In this document: positions 11,001 to 20,547 of the stretch, piece by piece | Layout of the letters: every line of letters starts with the position of its first letter | Numbering within the stretch: position 1 is the stretch's first letter | Assembly: GCA_026075535.2 (NCBI GenBank) | Contig: AP026550.1 | Span: 3,472,001 to 3,536,000, forward strand | Direction of reading: 5' to 3' | Source of the DNA: Tricholoma matsutake | Lineage: Eukaryota > Basidiomycota > Agaricomycetes > Agaricales > Tricholomataceae | Length of the DNA: 64,000 bases | The notes under the pieces: model-generated | Databases searched by the model: none | The model's input: the letters and a program-made list of their open reading frames with translations, nothing else | Told to the model about the DNA's origin: nothing | Program-made: the position numbers and the translations under genes

Positions 11001-12415
11001 GCATTTCCAAGTCTGAACTTTATAAGTCCAGAAATCTTCATCAACGAGGCATGCTCCATTGTTGGAGGAACCATCCAGCTGTTCTCAGGCTGGATAATGC
11101 ATGTATTGTCTAATACATGCCATCTGTACAGTCTCAGTAGCACCTACAAAGGTTTCCGAGCCATCTGTATCGAATCCACAGTCGGAATCTTCCTGACTGT
11201 GGCTGGAATTGGAACACGTTGAACATGTTCAAATGCATGACACATGACTGTCATGCATTTCAACTTGACCAGCAACTGTCCGCATCAACTCTCGCAAAGG
11301 TGGATGATGTGTACATTGTCCACCCATTATCCTTGGGGTGTATTGCATCCTGAGTCCCTGGTGCTCCCTCTTCAGCCTCCTGCCATGACCAAGAGGTGTT
11401 GGAACTGTACTAGGTAAGTACAGCCTATTACCCTGGTCCAGAGGCCCTGCTAACAAAGTTTGTGACTTTGATTTAGTTACAATGTCCGAACGCAGACATT
11501 TCTCGCATACTGCATCGCTAAGGTGCAGTCTCGACACCTCAAGATTGTGGTGACATGGCCCTGCCTGAGGTCGCAGCTGTGTATTGGATATGGCCATTTG
11601 GGGGCTGTCAGAGGGGTTGCCATGTGCTTTTGAGTGTGTGGTGTCTTGAAGAACAGGTAAGCAGTTCATGTGAACTACAGGGAATAATACTGACAAAGAT
11701 TTTGACTTCTTGTCAGTTTTAACATTCATTTTTGAATGTACTTGGATAACCATGCTATCTTGGCACAGTTTTGACCCATCAGATGGACAAGGATGCTGCA
11801 ATTCGGTGGGCCACAATGGTGTAGAGGGTACAGCCATTTGGGGGCTGTGTGGAGGATCGATAAACATTTTTGAATGTGCTGGATGTTTGGACACAGGTGA
11901 GTAAACTACCTGTGTTGCTGAGAACAGTGCCGAATGCACTGTCCATCGGTTACTAACATCTTTGTTTACAGAACAAACTTTTTCATTGTTCTGACCAGGT
12001 TTGCCAGCTTCAAGATGACAACAATGCGGTTCCTTGGGGAATTGCGGGCTCATTGATGATATGGCCACCAGGGGTCCATAATGTGTGTCATTATGCACTT
12101 TTGAGTGCATAGGGGTTGGGGAACAAGGGAAGTAGTTCATTTGAACTACTTCAGCTGTTATTGATGAAGAATTCCCTTTCTCGTTAGTTTTAACATTTGT
12201 GTTTTAACGTTCTAGTATAAACACGTTGCTATGATGCATTTTTGACCTTCTGCGTCAACGGGAACAAGACCACTCGATGGAACATGTCAGTTTTGAGGAT
12301 AGGAGCACTTGAGGGCCATGGGGAGGAATTGTACATGCTTTTGAGCATGCAGGTTGGGGGCAACAAGGTAAGTACCTTGTTTGATCTGCATAGGGTAGTG
12401 CTTGGGGCACTACCC
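10929..12415. repeat. Dense array of short perfect stem-loops
   Basis: At least sixteen perfect inverted repeats with short loops were located. They include 10929-10947 (7-bp stem), 10967-10984 (7), 11099-11120 (9), 11231-11260 (11), 11405-11423 (7), 11689-11717 (8), 11722-11739 (7), 11891-11915 (8) and 11969-11993 (8). Further ones are at 12078-12094 (6), 12093-12110 (6), 12129-12152 (11), 12334-12349 (6), 12362-12381 (9) and 12393-12415 (9). They occur roughly every 50-100 bases. Similar hairpins continue on the other side of the copia insertion (17400-18207). Confidence 0.8.
11229..12140 (-). CDS. Open frame with a repeated HSK...PQMA peptide
   Basis: This is a 303-codon frame inside the non-autonomous element. 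A peptide module beginning HSK and running into SPQMA-like residues recurs about every 95-100 residues (HSKVHNDTHYGP; HSKMFIDPPHSPQMA; HSKAHGNPSDSPQMA). A related copy lies upstream near 12340 in another frame (CSKACTIPPHGPQV). No known domain was recognised. The repeat coincides with the DNA hairpins, so the frame may be a by-product of the repeat structure rather than a translated gene. Confidence 0.3.
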   Translation of the reverse strand: MNYFPCSPTPMHSKVHNDTHYGPLVAISSMSPQFPKEPHCCHLEAGKPGQNNEKVCSVNKDVSNRWTVHSALFSATQVVYSPVSKHPAHSKMFIDPPHSPQMAVPSTPLWPTELQHPCPSDGSKLCQDSMVIQVHSKMNVKTDKKSKSLSVLFPVVHMNCLPVLQDTTHSKAHGNPSDSPQMAISNTQLRPQAGPCHHNLEVSRLHLSDAVCEKCLRSDIVTKSKSQTLLAGPLDQGNRLYLPSTVPTPLGHGRRLKREHQGLRMQYTPRIMGGQCTHHPPLRELMRTVAGQVEMHDSHVSCI

Positions 12416-12635
12416 ATTGTTCACTGATGGATTTTCTTTTAGAACAACTTGCTTCTCCATTGTTCCTTAGGTTCAGCCAACTGGGACTCGAGACGACTGC
12501 ATTGAGTCTATCACTGTGTACAGGTTCTCCAGACACAGATACCCTTTCCTTGACACCACTGAGTTTTGATGCTCATTCTTTGGTCTCAGCAGCCTCCTCT
12601 CCCCCTTTGTCCTGTTCCACGGGTGAGGCATCTGA

Positions 12636-12794
12636 TCTAGGAAGCAGGGATCAATTAGGAAGCTGAATAGAATAAGGTGGTAACCTCAGTAAATGTGGTA
12701 AGGCACTGAGGTGGATCCGGAATGATATGGATAGATAAATGTTGAGTAAGTAACTATGGTAACGGGTATCACGGGAACATCTTGACATACAACA
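12636..12794 (-). repeat. 3' LTR of the nested copia element
   Basis: This 159-bp repeat matches 17236-17394. In sense orientation it starts TGTTGTATGT, a common copia LTR start. The TCTGA target duplication lies on its outer side. Confidence 0.9.
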
Positions 12795-12860
12795 CTCCCC
12801 CTCGAGATGGACATGGGATTAGAGGAGTCCAAGGAGAGCACGGAACTTCTCAAATTTGAC

Positions 12861-15800
12861 TCATGCAAGTGACTTCATGAAGATGTCACCGATCATGTCA
12901 TCAGTAGGACAGTATTGCAAGGTGACGTGGCCATTGGAGATAGTTTGGTGGATGAAATGGAAATGAATGTCAATGTGTTTGGTGCGTCCATGGAAAGTTG
13001 AATCCTTCAAGAGATGGATTGCGCCTTGGTTGTCACAATAAAGAATGGTAGGTACTGTAAAAGGAAAAATAGAAGACAATTCAGTAAGTAATTTGTGAAT
13101 CCATAAAATGTCCTTTGAAGCATGAGTTAATGCAACATATTCTGCTTCGGTGCTGGAAAGAGTGACAATATGTTGCTTCTTGCTGCTCCAATTAACGGCA
13201 CCGATGCCTAGAAAGTAGGCAAAACCAGAGATTGAATGACAATGCATATGGGAAGCCCAGTCAGCATCAGAATAGCCAGAGATTTCAGAGTGAATGCCCC
13301 CAAGAATGAGTTTGAGTTCTTTGGTGCCCAAGAGATAACAAAAAACTCTAGTCACAGCTATGAGATGGGTGGTTCTTGGAGATTCAATGTACTGGGAGAG
13401 AGTAGAGACAGCAAATCCGATGTTGGGATGGGTCATGACAGTGGCGTACATGAGACAACTGATCATTTCTCGGTATTTGGTCTTCTCAGCAGGTGTGAGA
13501 ACATTGGGCGATACCGCGGGTGAATCCAAACTGAGGTCGATCCTAGGTTCCATGGGAGTAACGGCATAATGAGCATTCTCGAGGCCAAAGCGAGTGAGTA
13601 TTTGCTCAATATAAGCCTGTTGACCCAATGAAATTGTTTTGTTTTTGAGGTCACATTTGATGTTAACACCTAGAAGCCAGTTGATGTCCCCAAGGTCGAC
13701 AATCTCAAAGTGCTCATTGAGCTGACCCTTGATTAGGTTCAAAGACTTTGTTGAGTCAGTGACGATGGTGAAATCATCGGTGGCAGCAGTGACAATGGTG
13801 TATTTATTGCCATTCAATTTGTAAAACATGGCTTCATCTGCGATTGAGACTGAGTAACCAAGCATCAATAAAATTTGTTTGACATTGGTGTACCAATCAT
13901 GAGTGCCCTGCTTTGTCCCATACATCGGCGCAAGCAGTTTGCATATGACCTCACATTCTTTTTCAAGATCTGGAGGTAGGTTTCGATAGGATTTGTAAAG
14001 TGGCAGGAGTTTCATGTAAATTTCTGCTCCACCTTGGAGCCGTGCATTGAGGTAACCGTTTTTGGCATCCACTTGAACAATAACAGTGCTTTTCTGAGCT
14101 CCAAAAGATAATAGAATGCGAAGGGAGGCTGTGTGGACGGTGGGAGCAAACGTATCTGTGTAATCAATGCCAAATTGTTGCATAAAACCCTTAGCAATGA
14201 GTTGAGCCTTGTAATGGACAATTCTGCCCTTGGCATTGTGTTTACGGAAGAAAATGTATCGAGATGGGATGATATTGGTGCCAGGCGGGGGTACAACAAG
14301 ATCCCAGGTGTATAACTTCTTGATTTGAGACAATTCCGCTTCGATCATGTCTGACCAATCAATACATTCATCACCTTTCAGTGCCACTTCCAATGTTGGC
14401 TCATCTTCATTAGCCGCCATTGCCAGTTCCATAGCTTCATGGAACCATACCTCTTCGCTTATATCAAGCTCTACTCCCCCTGGCTCAAGAGAATCATTAT
14501 CCTCAAGCATAAAGGCACCCTCAACCACTTTTGAAATGTTGGCACTCGCTCGTGAGCTGGTGACTTGTTTGCATTTTCCCCGGCCATATTTGGTTTTGTT
14601 GACTGGGGTGAGACCTGTTAGGGAATTTCGCCGCATGGTCCTTTGGTGTGGAGGAGGTATTGGTGCATTTTGAGGGGTTTCTGGGCTGCTAGTGGGTGAT
14701 TTTGGCAGATTTATGGCCGGGTTTTCGATGTTTTTGGGTTCTGAACCTTTGTTTGGCACAGTTGGGGTTGTTTTGACAGGTTCTGGATCTTTTGGAATGG
14801 CTTGAGAGGTGTTGGAGGGCTGCGAAGTATCCAAATTGGTAAATACATCTTCTACCCCCTCAATTGAGACTTCATCAGGCTGCAACGCCTGGTTTTTGTC
14901 GAAGTACACATCCCTCTCAATGCTGACCTTGAATTTCTTTGGCCAGTAGATCCAGAAACCCTTGGATTTGTTGTCAAAGCCTACGAAACAAGCTTCTTCA
15001 GCTCTAGGGTCCAGTTTCCCTGCATCAAGCCACTTTACCCAAACCGTTGCGCCCCATTCACAGAGCTGTGACAAATTGGGTTTCTTGCCCATAGCTACCT
15101 CAAAGGGTGTTTTCAGCTCAGGTAGGGCTCGTGTTGGCACACGATTGCGCAGCCAGACATCGTGATGCACTGCCTCAGCCCACAGATTTTGGGGCAGGCC
15201 AGCACCTATCATCATGGCTCGGGCGGTGTTCATGTGGGTTCTATTCCCTCGTTCAGCTGCACCATTTGATGATGGGGAGTCGTGAACAGTGAGGTGTCGA
15301 ACAGTTCCAGCGTTTTTGAGGTGGCTGTTGAATTCCTTGCTTGTTAATTCACCACCTCGATCACATCTGAATATCTTGATTTGTGCACCACGCTGAACAT
15401 CTGTCCAGGATTTGTACTTCTTGTAGTCACCAAACACTTCTGATTTTTCCTGAAGGAGATAAACTTTCTCCTCGTGACTGCTCAGGTCCTGGAATAGAAA
15501 GTAATACTTCTTTCCTCCCAATGACTCAACCCTGGCTGGTCCCCATAAATCAGCAACAACCTTTTCGCCATATGCCTTGTAGACTGTCTCGCTTTTCTTT
15601 GGGAATGGTTTATGGTCTGCTTTTGCCTTCACACAGACTTCGCAGAATTTGGGCTTCAAGTTAAAATCAAGCTCGATCCCTTCAACCATCCCCTCTTTCA
15701 CCATCTTGCGTAAGTCATCATGATTGATATGCCCCATTTTTTGATGAAGCTCACTGATCAACATCAGCTTTGATGCCAAACTTGCAACAGGTGTGGGAGA

Positions 15801-16049
15801 TGAGTTAAATCCACCAACACGGTAAAGCCCCTGAACCAGAGGAATACATCCAATGATGTTTGATTTTGGGCTGCGGACTACACAAGTTCTGCCCTTGATG
15901 AGGAGGGAAAATCCAGCATTGTTGATGCTGGAGACAGACATCAATGTGAATGCCATGTGAGGTGAGTAATAAACATTCTTGAGTGTTATCGGAGTCAGTT
16001 TCTGATCCCTGTTAGGTAGCTCAACCTTTAGATCACCTTTTCCGAGCAC
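12861..16049 (-). CDS. Copia integrase, reverse transcriptase and RNase H
   Basis: An uninterrupted 1062-codon frame carries, in order, the GAG-pre-integrase zinc region (HQKMGHINHDDL, CEVCVKAKADHKPF) and the DDE integrase core (VVADLWGPA; RCDRGGELTSKEF; SNGAAERGNRT). RT follows (YKAQLIAKGFMQQFGIDY; VQVDAKNGYLNA; the VTAATDDFTIV region where YVDD is usual), then RNase H (GYSDADWASH; SSTEAEYVALT; DNQGAIHLLKD) to the stop at 12861. The frame is preceded by a TGA at 16074-16076 separating it from protease. The RT active site reads ATDDF rather than YVDD, which keeps both Asp. Length and order fit an almost complete Pol. Confidence 0.9.
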   Translation of the reverse strand: MLGKGDLKVELPNRDQKLTPITLKNVYYSPHMAFTLMSVSSINNAGFSLLIKGRTCVVRSPKSNIIGCIPLVQGLYRVGGFNSSPTPVASLASKLMLISELHQKMGHINHDDLRKMVKEGMVEGIELDFNLKPKFCEVCVKAKADHKPFPKKSETVYKAYGEKVVADLWGPARVESLGGKKYYFLFQDLSSHEEKVYLLQEKSEVFGDYKKYKSWTDVQRGAQIKIFRCDRGGELTSKEFNSHLKNAGTVRHLTVHDSPSSNGAAERGNRTHMNTARAMMIGAGLPQNLWAEAVHHDVWLRNRVPTRALPELKTPFEVAMGKKPNLSQLCEWGATVWVKWLDAGKLDPRAEEACFVGFDNKSKGFWIYWPKKFKVSIERDVYFDKNQALQPDEVSIEGVEDVFTNLDTSQPSNTSQAIPKDPEPVKTTPTVPNKGSEPKNIENPAINLPKSPTSSPETPQNAPIPPPHQRTMRRNSLTGLTPVNKTKYGRGKCKQVTSSRASANISKVVEGAFMLEDNDSLEPGGVELDISEEVWFHEAMELAMAANEDEPTLEVALKGDECIDWSDMIEAELSQIKKLYTWDLVVPPPGTNIIPSRYIFFRKHNAKGRIVHYKAQLIAKGFMQQFGIDYTDTFAPTVHTASLRILLSFGAQKSTVIVQVDAKNGYLNARLQGGAEIYMKLLPLYKSYRNLPPDLEKECEVICKLLAPMYGTKQGTHDWYTNVKQILLMLGYSVSIADEAMFYKLNGNKYTIVTAATDDFTIVTDSTKSLNLIKGQLNEHFEIVDLGDINWLLGVNIKCDLKNKTISLGQQAYIEQILTRFGLENAHYAVTPMEPRIDLSLDSPAVSPNVLTPAEKTKYREMISCLMYATVMTHPNIGFAVSTLSQYIESPRTTHLIAVTRVFCYLLGTKELKLILGGIHSEISGYSDADWASHMHCHSISGFAYFLGIGAVNWSSKKQHIVTLSSTEAEYVALTHASKDILWIHKLLTELSSIFPFTVPTILYCDNQGAIHLLKDSTFHGRTKHIDIHFHFIHQTISNGHVTLQYCPTDDMIGDIFMKSLA

Positions 16050-16073
16050 GCTGAAGATTCGTCCATCAGCAGC

Positions 16074-17207
16074 TCATATAGGCTCGGGTTCAATTTCTCT
16101 GTAGTTCAAGAGCTTTGAATGTTTGGGGGTGAAGTGCCTGCTGGCACCACTATCGAGGATTATTCCACTTGAATGGGAGATGGTGTGGGCTTCAACTGTG
16201 AAATTGGAGGTGACAAGTAGGGCAGTGGGATTATCAGGAAGATCGTAGGTGAACATCGCGTAGTTTTCAGAATCGTCATTTTTGGTTTTCTCTGCGGCAT
16301 TCGCACTCACTGATGTTACTTTCCTTTCAGACATCTTCTTAAACCACTCTGGTGCCTCTTTCTCCTTTCCTCCCCCTTTCACAAAGCATTGATCCTTTGT
16401 GTGACCATCCTTCCCACAATTGGGGTTGGTGCAGTGACACTTCTCCTTGTTTGACTTGTCCTTTCCCTTTCCCCCTCTAGACTTCGTCGTGGCAGCCATC
16501 ATTGCAGCATTAGACTTATTGATTGAGTCCTCGAGAGCGATGGAGTTGGCTTCCTCATTGAGATGCCAAATGAGATTCAAGCTGGTGAGTTTCTTCCCAG
16601 ACTCGTGAGAGGTGGCACTCAACATGGTAAGAAGGGTTCAGTAATTTGGAATGAGTGAAAGTGATGTGCGGATGTAGGATACAAAAGACTCATCAGAGAC
16701 TGGGCAATTCATCTCGGCAAGATGTTCCTTGATCTCTGTCATCTTTGTAAGGTGCTTCCGCATATCCCCATTCTCAACATATTGGATTGTTTGGAGTTGC
16801 ATCAAGAGGTTGGTCTCATACATCGTGCCCTTATCAGCATGGATCGTGATGACCTTTTTCCATATGTTTGCAGCAGTGGCTTCATTCTTGATCTGTAGGA
16901 ATGTGGATTTGTCAACTGTCCTGTACACAACTTCTTGAACTGCTGCCTGCTTTTGGTCATAGGATTCTTCATCCTCTTCATGCTTCACAAGCTCTTCGTC
17001 GGTTAGTGGGGCTAGACTATGGGGTTTGAAATAGTCCCCACTACGTTCTTTGAGCTTAATCGGTTGTTGCGCGGTACCCAAGATGTGCTTCTTCAACCCT
17101 TTCGAAGCAAGGTAATTGATGATGTGCTCCTGGTAGGTTGCCCAATTGGAGCTATCACCTCAAAGCTTTGGAAGGTTAAGGTTTTGATTGTTGCTTGTCG
17201 AAGACAT
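16074..17207 (-). pseudogene. Copia Gag and protease (three in-frame TGA stops)
   Basis: Translation would start at the ATG at 17207 (MSSTSNNQNLNLPKL), then meet TGA at 17160-17162, run through the UBN2-type Gag (17096-16641), meet TGA at 16638-16640 and continue. The last part has a CCHC knuckle (CHCTNPNCGKDGHTKDQC) and the protease active site ILDSGASRHFT. All segments share one frame. Replacing each TGA by CGA would restore Arg, so a single mutation type explains all breaks. Confidence 0.85.
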
Positions 17208-17223
17208 GTCAGAGATATCGGCA

Positions 17224-17235
17224 GGGCCCATAACC
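17224..17235 (-). promoter_or_regulatory. Copia primer-binding site for a half initiator-tRNA
   Basis: Directly abutting the 5' LTR, the plus strand reads GGGCCCATAACC. This matches the anticodon-loop region of eukaryotic initiator Met-tRNA. The sense strand GGTTATGGGCCC is therefore complementary to an internal tRNA segment, as in Drosophila copia, where a cut half-tRNA is the primer. Confidence 0.7.
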
Positions 17236-17394
17236 TCTAGGAAGCAGGGATCGATTAGGAAGCTGAATAGAATAAGGTGGTAACCTCAGTGAATGTGGTA
17301 AAGCACTGAGGTGGATCCAGAACGATATGGATGGATAAATGTTGAGTAAGTAACTATGGTAACGGGTATCATGGGAACATCTCAACATACAACA
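17236..17394 (-). repeat. 5' LTR of the nested copia element
   Basis: This is the 159-bp partner of 12636-12794. The primer-binding site abuts it at 17235, which confirms its inner edge. The TCTGA duplication follows at 17395-17399. Confidence 0.9.
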
Positions 17395-17399
17395 TCTGA

Positions 17400-18207
17400 A
17401 TTGGTGCTGACAATGTCAAGATCTCATCTGGTGACGAGAATTGGTTCCTGTGCATCCACAGTCCTCAGACTCATGGTTCTCTCAATGACTTTGACTCTGT
17501 GCTGGTCGTTTGTGCCTGCCTTCCATATCCACTCCCAATCAGCAACCTTGACTCTGCATCAGTCGTTCCTCTGGTCTGGGTCTCGATGATCTTGATGGAT
17601 CATCTCTTCTGTCTCTTTGCCTTGTCCATGCCAGGACCCGACTCTGTCCTGGTGTCTGACAAGCTTCAGACTTAGTTGTTGCTGGGGTTCATGCCCAGCA
17701 GGGTCACTGTATGCTCATCTTTTGATGAGCAGCGGGGAACTGCTGGCTACTGCACCAGTTTGGGCCTCAAACTGTTTGGTAAAACAATTTGCAAGGGCTC
17801 TCACTTCTCAATGAAGTTGTTGAGGATCATAAATGATCACGCTTCTGCAGCGATCAACTAACTCACTCGTTGCCTGGGCAAAATGCTTGGCAGCAAGCTC
17901 TTCGATGGACATACAGATTTGATGCTCATTGGCATCAAAAAAAATTCGCGTTTTTTTACAGTCTTGTGCCATGCAAGGCTGTGATGTGGCATGATGCTTC
18001 GATGCATCGTGCTGCTGTTTCAGGTTGATATGGCCCAAAAAAGGGTTGTCTGGTGCCCACAAGGCATCAGTGCACTTTGGGAAGTCTCTGGGATGGTGCC
18101 AGAGTGGGGAATCAGGGTCAATGTTGATGGGTTGATAATGAACATGAGAATGTTCACCATGAGGCATGTTGCTTTGAGTTGTATATGAGTTTGTATGTCA
18201 AAAAAAG
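17400..18207 (-). other. 5' interior of the non-autonomous element
   Basis: This is the other half of the element split by copia. It has a 119-codon minus frame (18167-17808: MPHGEHSHVHYQPINIDPD and onward) of unknown relation. It is again rich in stem-loops, such as TGCTCATC/GATGAGCA and TGCTGGG/CCCAGCA near 17690-17730 and GATCATAAATGATC near 17825. No enzyme domain was recognised. The ORF lies where Gag would be, but it lacks a zinc knuckle. Confidence 0.5.
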
Positions 18208-18401
18208 TATAGTGAGTCGGGGGTAGTTTAAGTTAGATCACACTGGGCAATGACACAAATAATGTATGAATTGGGTTGAGTGAGTGATCTGGTGTAAAAC
18301 TAAGGTACAAATTAGGAAATAGCTGGTTTTATAGAAACCAGCTGCCTCAGAATATAATAGATACAAACTTGATCCCCCTGGGGTTGGTGGAGATCACTAC
18401 A
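18208..18401 (-). repeat. 5' LTR of the non-autonomous element
   Basis: This is the 194-bp partner of 10119-10312. It is followed by the ACTGT duplication at 18402-18406, after which the outer gypsy reading frame resumes. Confidence 0.92.
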
Positions 18402-19880
18402 ACTGTACACGCGAATACAAAAGGGTTATTCACGAGACAAGTGGTGCATGGCGATCCTAGATGACCTAAAGCATGGCGTTGTGGACCCAAAGCTGGACAT
18501 GACATTCAAAAATGGGTTATTGTTTGTGGGTGGGAGACTTATCATATCAAAGTATAAGGACCTGTGAGAGCAGTTGTTCAGACTTGCTCACAATCACCTC
18601 AGCTACTTCGAAGGGGAGAAATCATATGGATCACTGAGAGACAAGTTTTACTGGCCAAACATGAGGAGGGACTTGATGAACGTGTACATCCCTGTGTGCA
18701 GTCCTTGCCAACAAAACAAGTCAGGGATGGCAAAAATGCTGGGCCCCCTACACCCACTCCCAATCCCTGACAAGAGATTCGACTCTGTGGCGATTGACTT
18801 TGTAGGCCCTTTGCCCATTGATGACAGCTTTGATGCCATCGTGACAATGACAGATCGGTTGGGAGCAGACATACAGATAGCCACATGTCGAACAGATATG
18901 ACAGCCGAGGAGTTTGTGAGCATGTTCTTTCACAGGTGGTACTGTGAAAATGGCTGCCCCTTGGAGATTATCAGCAATCGTGATAAGATTTTTGTGTCGA
19001 AATTCTGGAAAGCGCTCATGAGGCTCATGGGCATAAAACACAAACTTTCAACAGTGTACCACCCACAAACAGATGGATCCTTGGAGCATACAAACAAGAC
19101 GGTAATCCAGTGCTTGCATTTCCATGTGGAACAAAACCAGAAGGGGTGGGCAAAGTTGCTACCAAAAGTACACTTCGACATTATGAACACCATGAACACA
19201 TCGACTCAAGTTTCACCCTTCATGTTAAAAATGGGGAGGTCCCCACAAATCCTGCTGCCATTGATAGCCAGAGAAGACATAATGGGGGAGGGAGAGGATG
19301 AGATTGAGGCAGTGAGGGCTAAGGAGTTGATAGAGAGACTGAATGATGAGGTTGAGGGAGCGAGGGACTGCCTGCTGGCAGCCAAAATCTTGCAGGCTCA
19401 TCATGCCAACAAAGACAGAGGCTTGGACCCAAAATTTACAGTGGGCGACAAAGTAATGCTAGAAACAGCACACTGTAGGCAAGATTGCATGCAGAAGAAG
19501 AGTGGGAGAGTGGCAAAATTCATGCCATGTTGGGATGGACCATATGATGTTGTGGAGGTGTTCCTGAATACCTCAACATAAAAATTAGCAATTCATCAGC
19601 ACAAGGCACAACTTTCCACGTTGCTCACCCAAAGCGCCATACAGGTAGCGACAATGACCTGTTCCCAGGGAGGAAAATGGATAGGCCAGGTCCTATTGTA
19701 ACTGCGGAGGGGTCAACAGAGTACTTCGTGGAAAGGATTTTGGACAAGAGGCCAAGAGGGAGAGGGAAACAGTATCTCGTTTACTGGAAAGGATATGGGC
19801 CAGAGTCAGATTTGTGGCTGCCATGGTCAGAGATGTTGGAAACAGAGGTGTTGATCATGTGGGAGGAAAAGACAGGATAG
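18402..19880 (+). pseudogene. Outer gypsy integrase and chromodomain
   Basis: In frame with the RNase H piece, this segment has a TGA at 18565-18567 (Arg expected), then the HHCC finger (HNHLSYFEGEKSYGSL; CSPCQQNK) and the DDE integrase (VAIDFVGPLP; ISNRDKIFVSKFW; HPQTDGSLEHTNK). A GPY-like SH3 region ends in a stop near 19580. A chromodomain follows in another frame at 19677-19880 (EYFVERILDKRPRGRGKQYL, YWKGYGPESDLWLPW). The NRD in place of the usual DRG/DRD catalytic motif and the frameshift before the chromodomain show decay. Its sequence differs clearly from the 3791-9835 element, so two chromovirus lineages are present. Confidence 0.85.
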
Positions 19881-19899
19881 GTGCAAAAAAATTTTAAAT

Positions 19900-20048
19900 A
19901 AGGGAGAGTGTAAGAAAACTGTTTCTCTTACAACATACACACGACTTCATACACTCAGCGCAACCATCACATGCCCATCACGATCACCTGTCCATCACAA
20001 TCACATGTTCGATCACACTTAAATCACATGCACATTCATGTACAAGGA
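19900..20048 (+). repeat. Polypurine tract and start of the outer gypsy 3' LTR
   Basis: AAGGGAGAG is followed at 19909 by TGTAAGA, a plausible LTR start. TGTAAGA pairs with TCTTACA at 19926-19932 in a 7-bp hairpin. The LTR-like sequence ends where the repeat shared with 20548 begins (about 20049). No matching 5' LTR start was recognised upstream of 1200. Confidence 0.4.
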
Positions 20049-20218
20049 TCTATGCCTGGCTCCCAAGATGAGACAAGGAAAGGGAGGAGGGAGAGACACT
20101 GGGAGAGATCGCGGGGCTCAGGTCTCGAAGGCATGAGTCTGTGTGATTTGCAAGCAAATAAATGTATTTGGTCACCCAAGCTCTTTTGCACGGACTCCGT
20201 GTTGGTAGGCCGAACTCA
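20049..20218 (-). repeat. Terminal direct repeat B2 of the Ngaro-like element
   Basis: From ATCTATGCCTGGCTCC to about CTCAAGCCA this matches 20548-20718 at roughly nine in ten positions. It forms the outer left end of the element. Confidence 0.75.
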
Positions 20219-20547
20219 AGCCAGCACAGGCAAATGTACATACATGAGTATAGTGCCAAAGAAAAAGAACAAGAAAAGGAAAAAGAAAACAGAAAAGAGG
20301 GGTAAGGGATATGAGGGGTGGGAGAAAGAAGAAATCTCGAGTCCTTTGGACTAACGAGCTCTATGTCAGTAATGGGGAAAGAAGCAGGACATGGAAACGA
20401 GACATGGGAGAGAATCTAAATAGGCATATCATGAAAGAGATGTATCGAAGAGACCATGAAAGAGATGTATGAAAGGAAAAACAGAGATCAGATAAGATTG
20501 GTCGCTTACATAGACCTTGGTCAAATGTTTTTGACCTGTTCATCTAT
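20219..20547 (-). repeat. Spacer (A2 candidate) between the B repeats
   Basis: This purine-rich, non-coding 329-bp segment lies between the two B copies. In Ngaro architecture it should equal a 5' terminal A1 repeat. No copy was recognised near 25.1 kb. Confidence 0.4.

Larger units (their letters stand above)
12636..17394 (-). mobile_element. Ty1/copia element nested in the non-autonomous element
   Basis: LTRs of 159 bp (12636-12794 and 17236-17394) are flanked by the 5-bp duplication TCTGA (12631-12635 and 17395-17399). Order on the minus strand is gag, protease, integrase, RT, RNase H, with integrase before RT, the copia order. A purine tract (CGAGGGGGAG) abuts the 3' LTR, and a half-tRNA-type primer site abuts the 5' LTR. 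The LTRs differ at about nine positions, all transitions. In-frame TGA stops at 17160-17162, 16638-16640 and 16074-16076 each replace a likely Arg codon. Apart from these the polyprotein is essentially intact. Confidence 0.93.
10119..18401 (-). mobile_element. Non-autonomous LTR retroelement (LARD-like) containing a copia element
   Basis: Two 194-bp LTRs (10119-10312 and 18208-18401) and the 5-bp duplication ACTGT (10114-10118 and 18402-18406) define the element. A purine tract (AAAGGGGGAGAG on the minus strand, next to 10312) gives minus orientation. Without the copia insertion at 12636-17394 it is about 3.5 kb and shows no RT, integrase or protease. Its interior holds tandem repeats, an acidic repeat-coding stretch, a 303-codon frame with a repeated peptide and very many short perfect stem-loops. 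It presumably borrows enzymes from a related autonomous family. LTR mismatches (about eight) are all transitions. Confidence 0.88.
1200..20048 (+). mobile_element. Outer Ty3/gypsy chromovirus, three pieces, dead
   Basis: Gag, protease and reverse transcriptase lie at 1225-3790, RNase H at 9836-10118, and integrase plus chromodomain at 18402-19880, all on the plus strand. The pieces join in one reading sense once the two inserted elements (3791-9835 and 10119-18401) and one copy of each target duplication are removed. A polypurine stretch and a TGTAAGA start of a presumed 3' LTR follow at 19900-19909. The element predates both insertions. It carries stops at 1519, 3061, 9848 and 18565 and frameshifts near 3095 and 3455, so it cannot move. 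Its right end appears cut by the DIRS/Ngaro-like element. Confidence 0.8.
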
